From an uncultured Spirochaetales bacterium (GTDB taxonomy: Bacteria; Spirochaetota; Spirochaetia; Sphaerochaetales; Sphaerochaetaceae), in the NCBI GenBank assembly GCA_944392695.1, contig CALXXN010000008.1:1-64000 (forward strand): a stretch of DNA of 64,000 nt. The letters run 5' to 3'. Under the pieces are notes generated by a model. It had not been told where the DNA came from and ran no database searches. It was given only the letters and a program-made list of their open reading frames with translations. The position numbers and the translations under genes were made by a program. Positions within the stretch are counted from its first letter, which is position 1, and each line of letters begins with the position of its first letter. Shown here piece after piece: positions 15,933-23,634 of the stretch.

Positions 15933-17504
15933 TCAACAGGAAAGCATGTCCGCATAGGCTTTGAGGACTTCATCGCCCTCACAGCCCTTGAGCACTTTCT
16001 TGGCCAGGACCTTGCCCAGCTGGACACCTTCCTGGTCGAAGGAGTTCAGGTTCCACAGGAAGCCTTGGAACATGACCTTGTTCTCATAATGAGAGAGCAG
16101 GGCACCAAGGACGGCAGGTGTGAGCCTGTCGGCGACAAGGAGGGATGAGCAGCGCTGGCCATCAAACTCCTTGTTCGGGTTTGCATCTTCCTTGCCAAGT
16201 GCGAAGGCAACGATCTGGGCCGCCAGGTTCGCGTTCAGCTTGGCCTGGCTGGTGGAACCCTCGACGTCCATGTCGAAGCCATACTGGTTTTTCCTGAAGC
16301 CGATGAACTGCATCGGGATGATGTCAGTACCCTGGTGGAGGAGCTGGTAGAAGCTGTGCTGACCGTTCGTACCGCTTTCTCCGAAGATGACTGGTCCTGT
16401 GGGATAGCTGATCTTCTCACCATCACGGTTGACATGTTTTCCGTTTGATTCCATGTCGAGCTGCTGGAGGTGGGCAGGGAAGCGGCACAGGGCTTGCGAG
16501 TAGGGCAGGATGGCTGTCTGGCCGTAGCCAAGCACATTGCGCAGGTAGACGCCGATGGCGGCATCCATCATCGCGGCGTTCTTCATGATGTCCCCGTTGA
16601 GGGCGTTGGTGTCGGCATCATGGGCGCCTTCGAGCAGGGCTTCGAAGGTGTCGTAACCAAGTGCGAGTGAGAGGATGACCCCTCCAACGGCGCTTGTCGA
16701 GCTGTAACGGCCACCGATGTAGTCATCGATGAAGAAGGCGTCGAGGACATCTGAAGAGGAGGCAAGCGGGCTGGTCTTGCTAGTGACAGCGACCAGGTGC
16801 TTTGATGGGTCGACACCCTTGAGTGATTTCATGACCAGGAGCTGGTTTGTCAACGTCTCAAGTGTCGTGCCGCTCTTGGATACAAGGACGAAGAGCGTCG
16901 TCTCTGGATTTATTGTCCTGAGTACGGAAGCGGCGTCATCAGGGTCGACGTTGCTGATGAATTCGGCGCGCAGGGTCTTCTTGCCTTCGCCTGCGGCCCA
17001 GCCCTTGAGGGCGAGGTAGAGGGCCCTCGGGCCGAGGTCGGAGCCACCGATGCCGATTTGGCAGACAGTGTTGAAGGCCTTGCCTGTGGATCCCTTGATC
17101 TTGCCTGAGCGGACCTTTTCGCTGAAGTCGCGAATCCTGGCGAGCTGCTCCTTGTAGAAATCAGCCTTGTTCTCGCCGTCGGCTATGACCTCCTTCCCGA
17201 TGCCGAGGCAGGAGCCACGGGTCAGCTGGTGCAGGACGAGGCGTTTCTCTCCTGTGTTCATCACCTCTCCCGAAAGTAGGGCGATGTATTTCTCGACAAG
17301 CTCCTGCTCATCGCAGAGCTCCTGGAGCTTCTCTATGATTTCCTTGTTCACAGGCATGGCCGCATAGTTGTAGTCCAGCCCGGATCCCGCCGGGATCGTG
17401 TAATCACGGATCCTCTTGACGGTCAGGTTGTTCTTGAGGTTGACCTTGCCGAGGGACTTGAGGTCCTTGAATGCGAGGCACTGGTCGAGATTCTTGTACT
17501 CCAT
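15933..17504 (-). CDS. pgi: Glucose-6-phosphate isomerase
   Basis: 523-residue phosphoglucose isomerase interconverting glucose 6-phosphate and fructose 6-phosphate. Seen are 'QIGIGGSDLGPRALYLALKG', the sugar-phosphate SIS loop 'VSKSGTTLETLTN', 'GGRYSSTSAVGG' and 'GESGTNGQHSFYQLLHQG', which contains the conserved His. AAAGGAGTG lies upstream of ATG 17504. It is downstream of argR by 29 bp on the same strand and ends at a strong terminator, so argR-pgi form a two-gene transcript, an uncommon pairing. PfkA, the next glycolytic enzyme, is at 58652. Confidence 0.95.
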   Translation of the reverse strand: MEYKNLDQCLAFKDLKSLGKVNLKNNLTVKRIRDYTIPAGSGLDYNYAAMPVNKEIIEKLQELCDEQELVEKYIALLSGEVMNTGEKRLVLHQLTRGSCLGIGKEVIADGENKADFYKEQLARIRDFSEKVRSGKIKGSTGKAFNTVCQIGIGGSDLGPRALYLALKGWAAGEGKKTLRAEFISNVDPDDAASVLRTINPETTLFVLVSKSGTTLETLTNQLLVMKSLKGVDPSKHLVAVTSKTSPLASSSDVLDAFFIDDYIGGRYSSTSAVGGVILSLALGYDTFEALLEGAHDADTNALNGDIMKNAAMMDAAIGVYLRNVLGYGQTAILPYSQALCRFPAHLQQLDMESNGKHVNRDGEKISYPTGPVIFGESGTNGQHSFYQLLHQGTDIIPMQFIGFRKNQYGFDMDVEGSTSQAKLNANLAAQIVAFALGKEDANPNKEFDGQRCSSLLVADRLTPAVLGALLSHYENKVMFQGFLWNLNSFDQEGVQLGKVLAKKVLKGCEGDEVLKAYADMLSC

Positions 17505-17533
17505 ATCGATACACTCCTTTGTGTGCTATGGTC

Positions 17534-18013
17534 TCAGTTGCTGCTGTCCTGGATGTCGGGGATCCTCGTCTGGAAGCTTTCCAGAAGGTCCTCCTTCGTC
17601 ATTCCCTCACGGAGTATGATGAAGATCGTGTCATCACCGGCCAGGGAGCCGAGGATTTCGGGCAGGTTCAGGACATCAAGTGCGAAGCAGACGCTGTTCG
17701 CATGCCCGGGACGGGTCTTGATGACACCGAAGTTGCCAGAGAACTCTATGGATAGTATGCCACGCCTTACGTCCTGTATGTAGCTTTTCTCACTTTCTGA
17801 AATGAGGTCGCTCTCAGGCAGCGAGTAGTAATAACCTGACCAGCCATCCGAGATCTTGCCGACCTTGAGCATCTTCAAGTCCCTGGAGAGCGTCGCCTGT
17901 GTGACATTGAAGCCCTCTTCCTTGAGCAGCTCCAAGAGCGTGTCCTGGTTGTCGATCCTGTTGTTCTTGATCAGTTCCTTCACAACTGCCAAGCGGTTAT
18001 GTCTTTCTTTCAA
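17534..18013 (-). CDS. argR: Arginine repressor ArgR
   Basis: 159-residue transcription regulator. The N-terminal winged helix contains 'IDNQDTLLELLKEEGFNVTQ' and 'ATLSRDLKMLKVGK'. The C-terminal arginine-binding and oligomerisation domain contains 'IKTRPGHANSVCFALD' and 'EILGSLAGDDTIFIILRE', whose 'GDDT' motif contacts arginine. I placed the start at TTG 18013: AGGAGA lies 6-7 nt upstream and the protein then has the usual length ('KERHNRLAVVKELI'). An in-frame extension to 18091 would cross the putative promoter. No arginine genes are in the window. Confidence 0.9.
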   Translation of the reverse strand: MKERHNRLAVVKELIKNNRIDNQDTLLELLKEEGFNVTQATLSRDLKMLKVGKISDGWSGYYYSLPESDLISESEKSYIQDVRRGILSIEFSGNFGVIKTRPGHANSVCFALDVLNLPEILGSLAGDDTIFIILREGMTKEDLLESFQTRIPDIQDSSN

Positions 18014-18025
18014 GCTTTTCTCCTG

Positions 18026-18052
18026 ATATGCAATCCGTATACACTTATTATA
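18026..18052 (-). promoter_or_regulatory. argR promoter -10 with a candidate ARG box
   Basis: On the minus strand, TATAAT (18047-18052) is followed by TGTATACGGATTGCAT (18028-18043), an imperfect match to the ArgR operator (TGAAT-N4-ATTCA). It sits just upstream of the Shine-Dalgarno sequence and over the likely transcription start. The -35 is weak. Autoregulation by ArgR is an inference. Confidence 0.4.
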
Positions 18053-18180
18053 CATTTTAAAATCCAAAATGGAACAGCCAGATTGAATCAATTCCCTTGG
18101 GGAAAGGGGTGGGCATCAAGTGAAAAGCAAAGTTGACAGCATACGGCCCGTGCTGTCAGAATCCATCTAGAGGAGCCGCA

Positions 18181-18729
18181 ATGCTTGCAGTGGTCATAAT
18201 CCTGTTGGTCATCGTCATCCTGGTGATTGCTTTGGCCTCTTCCTATAACTCGCTTGTGCGTACGCGCAACAGGGCTGAAGAGGCCCTTGCCGCCTTGGAT
18301 GCCCATCTCAGGCGTCGTCACGACCTTGTTCCTAAACTCGTCGATACGGTCAAGGGTTATACAGAGCATGAGGAATCGACGCTCTCCGCTGTCATCAGCG
18401 CCAGGGCGGGGGCCATTGATGGCGGCGCCAGGGAGCGTGGGGCAGGTGAGGATGGTCTTACAGCGGCCTTGCATAAGCTCTTCGCATTGGCTGAGTCCTA
18501 TCCTGACCTCAAGGCTGACAAGGGCTTCCTCCAGCTCCAAGGTGAGCTTTCCTCGCTTGAAGAGGACATCCTCAACGCACGGAAGTACTACAATGCGCTT
18601 GCACGTACGATGAATGACAAGGTCGAGTCCTTCCCGTCGAACCTTGTGGCTTCGCTCTTCCATTTCAGCCGTCTGGACTACCTCTCCACTCCTGAAGAAG
18701 CGAAGGAAGATGTGAGGGTGGTGTTTTGA
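18181..18729 (+). CDS. lemA: LemA family protein
   Basis: 182 residues with one N-terminal membrane helix ('MLAVVIILLVIVILVIALA'). A helical bundle follows, carrying the LemA signature 'YNSLVRTRNRAEEALAALDA', then 'RRHDLVPKLVDTVKGYTEHE'. A C-terminal 'ILNARKYYNALARTMNDKVE' and 'FPSNLVA' complete the match. Function is poorly known; LemA proteins are envelope-anchored. GAGGAG lies 6 nt upstream of ATG 18181. It overlaps the next gene (DUF2207) by 4 bp, a very common pairing. Confidence 0.92.
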   Translation: MLAVVIILLVIVILVIALASSYNSLVRTRNRAEEALAALDAHLRRRHDLVPKLVDTVKGYTEHEESTLSAVISARAGAIDGGARERGAGEDGLTAALHKLFALAESYPDLKADKGFLQLQGELSSLEEDILNARKYYNALARTMNDKVESFPSNLVASLFHFSRLDYLSTPEEAKEDVRVVF

Positions 18730-20522
18730 AGAGACTTTCCACAATAGCGGTGTTGCTGGCAATGACCATGTTGTCACTTGCCGCGGCCTACACGGTCCCT
18801 GGTGCCTCTTTCACGATTTCTGTCGCGGCTGATGGGGTTGCGACGGTCCAGGAGGACCTGGTGGTCGATTTCGACGCCCCTTCGCATGGAATCATCAGGG
18901 AAGTGCCTCTCAATGGGGCTTCCGTGGACCTGGTCCACTGCTCAGAGGACTGTGTTGTCTACGAGCAGGGTGGCGTGGTGTGTTTCCAAATCGGGGATGC
19001 CGATGAGCTTGTCAGCGGCCCTGTCCAATACCAGCTTGTCTACACCTTCGACCCTGGGATTGACAGGAACCAGGGCTATGATGAGTTCTACCAGGACATC
19101 ATCACCGCCACTGGTTTCGATGTTGACAACCTTTACTTCTCAATCGCTTTCATAGATGAGGTCGACCAGGACATGGCCTGGGTCACGAAGGGGCCTTATG
19201 GCAGCACCACCGAGGTCCCCTTCCTCCTTGTCGATGGGAGGTCGGTCGCAGGGAAGACCTCGCTTGCCGATGGAGAGACGCTGACGGTGCGTGTAGAACT
19301 GCCTGATGGCTACTTCATCAGGGCGGACCATTCCGGCATCGTGCAGGTCATGGCACTCCTCTTGTGCTTGCTTCTTGTCCTCGCCTTTGTCCTTCTTCAT
19401 CATCGCTTTGGGAGGGATGAGGATCCCGTCATCCCTGTTGTTGTCAAAGCTCCAGATGGGCTTTCTCCTCTCGATGTGGGATATCTCTACGACTCTTCTG
19501 ATGACCAGAAGGACTATTTGTCCATGCTCTTCTTCTGGGCGGACAAGGGACTTGTCAGCATCAAGGAGGAGGGTGATGGCTTCACCCTCGAAAGGAAGGG
19601 TGTCCTGCCGGCAGATGCTCCTGATTGCGACAAAGCCCTCTTTGATGCCTTCTTCATGGAGGGGGATGTTGTTGAGTTGAAGGATGTCCGTATCCAGGAC
19701 GCTATCGCCAGCAGGGTCCGTCCCGCACTCAGCAAGCGCTTCAGTGGAGACCGTGGGCTTTGGGACAAGACCTCGCTCAGGGTCCGGGGGATTTGTGCCC
19801 TGGCTGTTGTGCTCTTCTGCATAGGCATGCCTTTCATGCTGGTGGTTGGCGATATGTCATACGGACTCTTCGCCGCCTTTGTGTTCCTCTTCCAGGCTGC
19901 TTTCGTATCACTTGCCGCCTGGTCGCTGAACAGGAAGGTCCCGACGGTGAAGCAGTGCATCACCCACTATGCCCTCATCCTCTTCATAAGCATCCTGGCC
20001 CTCATCATGGTCGGTGGTGTTGATGCGGCCGCAGGCCAGGTCGGCCATGTGCTTTCCTCGCTCACTTCCTTTGTGGCGGTCGCCTCCCTCTCAGTCCTGT
20101 GCTGCCTAGCGCAGGCGATGCCGAGGCGTAGCGCTTACGCCCAGGATGTCATTGGCCGCATCCTCGGTTACAGGGACTTCCTTGAGAACGTCGAGATCGA
20201 GAAGCTCAAGGCCCTTGTCGATGAGGATCCAGCGTTCTTCTACCACAATCTCGCTTACGCCATGGTCCTTGGGCTTGAAGAGGAGTGGGCGGGACGCTTC
20301 AGTTCAATCGCATTCACCCAGGCTGCCTGGTACCAGGGCGATAGGCCTGTGAACGACTGGCTCTTCTACAGTGCGATGTTCCATCGCTTCGATCATCACT
20401 ACCACGTGCACTGCATACCACACCAGGTGCAGAACGCCTCCTATGGCCGCAGTGGCAGCTATAGTGGCTTCTCCGGGTTCTCTGGTGGTGGTGCCGGTGG
20501 CGGTGGCATGAGGAGTTGGTGA
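18726..20522 (+). CDS. DUF2207 domain membrane protein
   Basis: 598 residues. A signal peptide (about 1-21, ending 'LAAAYTVPGA') precedes the extracytoplasmic DUF2207 domain ('DFDAPSHGIIREVPLNG'). A helix follows at about 205-225, then a cytoplasmic segment with 'LSPLDVGYLYDSSDDQKDYL', then further helices around 355-460. The C terminus is a Gly/Ser-rich tail ending 'GFSGGGAGGGGMRSW', typical of this family. It starts with TTG overlapping the lemA stop. LemA and DUF2207 proteins are usually neighbours; they may act together in envelope homeostasis, but no biochemical role is established. Confidence 0.88.
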   Translation: MKRLSTIAVLLAMTMLSLAAAYTVPGASFTISVAADGVATVQEDLVVDFDAPSHGIIREVPLNGASVDLVHCSEDCVVYEQGGVVCFQIGDADELVSGPVQYQLVYTFDPGIDRNQGYDEFYQDIITATGFDVDNLYFSIAFIDEVDQDMAWVTKGPYGSTTEVPFLLVDGRSVAGKTSLADGETLTVRVELPDGYFIRADHSGIVQVMALLLCLLLVLAFVLLHHRFGRDEDPVIPVVVKAPDGLSPLDVGYLYDSSDDQKDYLSMLFFWADKGLVSIKEEGDGFTLERKGVLPADAPDCDKALFDAFFMEGDVVELKDVRIQDAIASRVRPALSKRFSGDRGLWDKTSLRVRGICALAVVLFCIGMPFMLVVGDMSYGLFAAFVFLFQAAFVSLAAWSLNRKVPTVKQCITHYALILFISILALIMVGGVDAAAGQVGHVLSSLTSFVAVASLSVLCCLAQAMPRRSAYAQDVIGRILGYRDFLENVEIEKLKALVDEDPAFFYHNLAYAMVLGLEEEWAGRFSSIAFTQAAWYQGDRPVNDWLFYSAMFHRFDHHYHVHCIPHQVQNASYGRSGSYSGFSGFSGGGAGGGGMRSW

Positions 20523-20523
20523 G

Positions 20524-21162
20524 ATGCAGGACGTATTGGCCCTTGTGGCTTCCTTCGCCTTCATACTTGTCGTGGCGGCAGTGGCCTTCCTCCTCTACCA
20601 CTTTGCGCATATCAAGGCGGAAAGTGCGAGGAAAATCATACATATCGGTGTCTCGAACTGGGTCTTCATACTCGAGGGCATGTTCAGCGACCTGCGGATC
20701 GCACTGGCCGGTCCGATCGCCTTCATTGTATTGAACACGCTCTTCGTATACTCAGGAGCGGGCAAGCTCCTTGGAATGGGAGACCGGAAGAGGGACAACG
20801 GCTTGATCTACTTCCCGTTCTCGCTCCTTGTCCTGGTGCTATGCCAGGTCAATGGGCTGGTCAGCGCCCACGACGTGGTCGCAGGTACGCTTGTCATGGG
20901 CTATGGAGATGGGCTTGCCGCCTTGGCTGGCATGAGATGGGGCAGGCACAAGTACTCAGTGCTCAATGCCACCAAGAGCTGGGAGGGTAGCATCGTGATG
21001 CTCGTTGTCTCCTTCATTGTCTGCCTCCTGGTGACGCCATACAGCATCCCGGTCGTCGTCGCCATGGCCGTGGTGGCCACAGTGTTCGAGGCGGTCACGC
21101 CGCTTGGACTGGACAACATCACCGTGCCTCTGCTGACTGTGTTGACAGGAGTGCTGCTATGA
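20524..21162 (+). CDS. Dolichol/phytol-kinase-like membrane protein (SEC59/VTE5 type)
   Basis: 212 residues with about six hydrophobic helices. 'AHIKAESARKIIHIGVSNWVF' and the cytoplasmic loop 'MGYGDGLAALAGMRWGRHKY' followed by 'NATKSWEGS' are the conserved blocks of CTP-dependent polyprenol kinases (phytol kinase VTE5, dolichol kinase) and of the related CDP-DAG synthases. It lies 1 bp after the DUF2207 gene and overlaps the DUF92 gene by 4 bp. Together with DUF92 (VTE6-like) it suggests two-step phosphorylation of an isoprenoid alcohol to the diphosphate. The substrate here cannot be phytol made by the cell, so a diet-derived or lipid-derived prenol is likelier (inference). Confidence 0.72.
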   Translation: MQDVLALVASFAFILVVAAVAFLLYHFAHIKAESARKIIHIGVSNWVFILEGMFSDLRIALAGPIAFIVLNTLFVYSGAGKLLGMGDRKRDNGLIYFPFSLLVLVLCQVNGLVSAHDVVAGTLVMGYGDGLAALAGMRWGRHKYSVLNATKSWEGSIVMLVVSFIVCLLVTPYSIPVVVAMAVVATVFEAVTPLGLDNITVPLLTVLTGVLL

Positions 21163-21992
21163 CATGGCTGATCGACCAGCGATACTTCGCTCTTGACTTC
21201 CCATGGAGGCTCCTTGCCGCCTCGATTGTCATCGTGATCGTCGCCGTCCTCGCATGGTGGAAGAAACAGCTTTCCATCTCAGGGCTCGTGGCTGCCGTCA
21301 TCATGGGGCTTGCAACCACCTTGCTTGGTGGCTTCAGCTCCCTCTCACTCTACCTCTTCTTCCTCCTGTCAGCTGCTGTGATAGGGCGCTTGTCGAAACG
21401 CATAAGAGGTCTTGACAGGATCCATAAGAAAGGAGGACGGCGTGATTGGATGCAGGTCCTTGCCAATGGTGGACCTGCATTGGTTGCGGTCATAGCGCAT
21501 GCCGTGACCAGGGATCCTGTCTTCCTTGCCGTCTTCACCGCTGCCTTGGGTGAGGCCTGTGCAGACACCTGGGCGAGCGAGATAGGAGTGCTCTCAAAGA
21601 AGGATCCTCTCTCGATACTCACCTTCACGCGTGTGCCGAGAGGCCTCTCTGGCGGGGTGTCGGCGCTGGGTACAGGCGCCGCCTTGCTTGCAAGCCTGCT
21701 CTATGGTGTCTTCGCTTATTCCTGTTACGCAGTCCTTCCCATAGGACTTTGTGTGACAGTGGCCCTGACGGCCTTCCTTGGTGTCCTTGTCGATTCCATG
21801 CTTGGCGCGACTGTTCAAGCCCACTACTACGACAAGGATGATGACATCATCACTGAACATAGCAAGGACAAGGAGGGCAGGGCGCTCAAGCTTGCCAGGG
21901 GGCTGCGTTTCATAGACAACGACATGGTCAACCTGCTCAGCAACTGCGTCAGCTTCCTACTGTGCCTGTCACTAGGGCAATTGTTCTTCTGA
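21159..21992 (+). CDS. DUF92 family protein (VTE6-like phytyl-phosphate kinase)
   Basis: 277-residue polytopic membrane protein of the DUF92 family. Hallmarks are 'KKQLSISGLVAAVIMGLATT', 'RDWMQVLANGGPALVAV', 'AALGEACADTWASEIGVLSK' and 'VPRGLSGGVSALGTGAALL', then 'LGATVQAHYYD'. The plant homologue VTE6 phosphorylates phytyl phosphate. The gene overlaps the VTE5-like gene by 4 bp, and the pairing supports a shared pathway. It is the last gene of the apparent lemA-DUF2207-kinase operon; about 130 bp follow before the next gene. Confidence 0.82.
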   Translation: MTWLIDQRYFALDFPWRLLAASIVIVIVAVLAWWKKQLSISGLVAAVIMGLATTLLGGFSSLSLYLFFLLSAAVIGRLSKRIRGLDRIHKKGGRRDWMQVLANGGPALVAVIAHAVTRDPVFLAVFTAALGEACADTWASEIGVLSKKDPLSILTFTRVPRGLSGGVSALGTGAALLASLLYGVFAYSCYAVLPIGLCVTVALTAFLGVLVDSMLGATVQAHYYDKDDDIITEHSKDKEGRALKLARGLRFIDNDMVNLLSNCVSFLLCLSLGQLFF

Positions 21993-22122
21993 AAAACCCA
22001 AGATTATTCATTAACAGAACTTGACAAGTGGATTCCGCTCCCGCATCCTGACCTTGGATATCTGGTGTGGGAGGGGCATGCCCCTTTCTTTCCGTGTTTG
22101 ACAACTTGCTGGAGGGTGGCTT

Positions 22123-22917
22123 ATGAGGAAGCTTGTCTTTGCCGCATGCCTCATTCTCTTGTTTTGCAGCCTTTTCTTAGTTTCTTGCGGGGCTGCCATG
22201 GATTTCGAGTTCAAGACTCCTATGTATACAAATGGACAGGTTGTCTTGACACCAACCGAAGATGCTTCTGCCTACACATGCACAGGCTTGGTGGATAATA
22301 CGTCTGTCGGAATCTTGATGATTCCCGATTACTTCTGGGGCAAGCCTGTTGTTGCGATTGGGCGACATGCTTTTCCCAATGGAAGGGGAAGCCAAAGAGT
22401 CATACTTGGTGAGAATATCAGGACGATAGGGGAGAACGCATTCCTCTATGGTGAAGTCACGTCGTTGGAGGGTGCATGCCCCTTGGAATTGATTGACTCA
22501 TCCGCATTCGCTGGTAGTGGACTCGTGTCAGTTTCACTTTACAATGTCAACGGCCTTGTTATAGAGGATTACGCATTTGCCTCCTGCTCCTCTCTTAAGT
22601 CCGTTGTGATATCAGGGAGCATGACTTCCATAGGTGATAGTGCTTTCCAGGACTGTGTCATGTTATCTGCTATCATCCTGCCAGTTGGTCTGGAGAGCAT
22701 AGGAGATGGTGCCTTCGCATCGACATCAATCAATTCCATTGAAATCCCAGCTTCGGTCACATCAGTCGGGCCCTATATCTTCGAAGGCATACAAGGACCA
22801 GTGACTGTGACAGTCGCCTGGGAGGAAGGAGATAAACCTGAAGGGTGGTCTCCATTTTGGGATTATGGCGGCAATGTCACTGTGATTTACGGTGGCGGTG
22901 AAGAGGAGGTGCTGTGA
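22123..22917 (+). CDS. BspA-like leucine-rich-repeat lipoprotein
   Basis: 264 residues. A lipoprotein signal peptide with lipobox 'LVSC' (Cys about residue 24) predicts lipid anchoring. From about residue 95 to 230 there are LRR_5-type repeats ('IRTIGENAFLYG', 'LELIDSSAFAGSGL', 'SIGDSAFQDCVMLS', 'SIGDGAFASTSI'), the BspA/TpLRR repeat of surface proteins in oral and gut Treponema, Bacteroides and Tannerella. It may bind host or bacterial surfaces. GGAGGG is 7 nt upstream of the ATG. It overlaps the next gene by 4 bp, so the two are co-translated. Confidence 0.85.
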   Translation: MRKLVFAACLILLFCSLFLVSCGAAMDFEFKTPMYTNGQVVLTPTEDASAYTCTGLVDNTSVGILMIPDYFWGKPVVAIGRHAFPNGRGSQRVILGENIRTIGENAFLYGEVTSLEGACPLELIDSSAFAGSGLVSVSLYNVNGLVIEDYAFASCSSLKSVVISGSMTSIGDSAFQDCVMLSAIILPVGLESIGDGAFASTSINSIEIPASVTSVGPYIFEGIQGPVTVTVAWEEGDKPEGWSPFWDYGGNVTVIYGGGEEEVL

Positions 22918-23540
22918 TGAAGCGTCTAGTCCTCATACTCATTCTTGCGATGCTTGCCATCGCTCCTTTGGTTGCTTTTGAAGTCAATATCTCCTTGGCA
23001 ATCGAGCCGCGCATCATGATAGGCCAGGTCGATACAGGCATCTACGAGACAGAGGCGTTGTCCTCCCATTTCTCAGTACCCCTTGAGGCTTATATCCTTT
23101 TTGGCGAGGATCGTCATCGTTTTGGCTTCCATGGAGGCTTGCGGGGCTATATGGAATATGGCCTTTTCGGAAAAGCTCCAAACGAGGGTGTGGACATTGT
23201 CGAGGATTTCACTGCTGTCGCTGGCTTGACCTATCGGTATTACTTCACACCTGAACTCGCCTTGGATACCTCATTTGGTGTAAGCCCCTTGGCTATTGCC
23301 TCGTGGGTGGAGGACATGGGGGCTTTCTACAGCATCCTTGCCGATTCCATGGTCTACCTACGAGGAGGTGTCGTCTGGGACAAGGGGCTTTTCCACTTGA
23401 TGGCAGGAATTGAACTGGGTTATTCCGACCAGTCCTTCATCGCCTATGACCATGGATACAGCCATGGTTGGAAGGCAGATGGCTCTGGATTCCTGGTTCC
23501 CATATCCATCTATGCAGGTGCCGCCCTGAGCTTCTTCTGA
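22914..23540 (+). CDS. Predicted small outer-membrane beta-barrel protein
   Basis: 208 residues. Signal peptide ('MMKRLVLILILAMLAIAPLV', cleaved after 'AFE'). The mature part alternates hydrophobic and polar residues in short strands ('AVAGLTYRYYFTPELALDTS', 'GLFHLMAGIELGYSD') and ends in a phenylalanine ('AGAALSFF'), the C-terminal signature recognised by the barrel-assembly machinery. I do not recognise a specific family. It is coupled to the LRR lipoprotein gene by an ATGA overlap, so the two may act together at the surface. Confidence 0.65.
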   Translation: MMKRLVLILILAMLAIAPLVAFEVNISLAIEPRIMIGQVDTGIYETEALSSHFSVPLEAYILFGEDRHRFGFHGGLRGYMEYGLFGKAPNEGVDIVEDFTAVAGLTYRYYFTPELALDTSFGVSPLAIASWVEDMGAFYSILADSMVYLRGGVVWDKGLFHLMAGIELGYSDQSFIAYDHGYSHGWKADGSGFLVPISIYAGAALSFF

Positions 23541-23547
23541 CTACACC

Positions 23548-23576
23548 TTGCCGATTACTCCTATTCTCTGTATTTT
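23548..23576 (+). promoter_or_regulatory. Candidate groEL promoter
   Basis: TTGCCG (23548-23553), 17-bp spacer, TATTTT (23571-23576): four matches to each sigma70 hexamer. No CIRCE element (TTAGCACTC-N9-GAGTGCTAA) is present between here and groEL, so HrcA control is not supported by sequence. Confidence 0.35.
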
Positions 23577-23634
23577 AGAGTCTGGCCATAGGGCTGGAAT
23601 ATTGGAACTTATCTTAAGGAGAGAATGAAATAAC

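Noticed and set aside
23541-23634. CIRCE/HrcA operator before groEL
   Set aside because: The TTAGCACTC-N9-GAGTGCTAA repeat is not present; only a short CTCT...AGAG match is seen.
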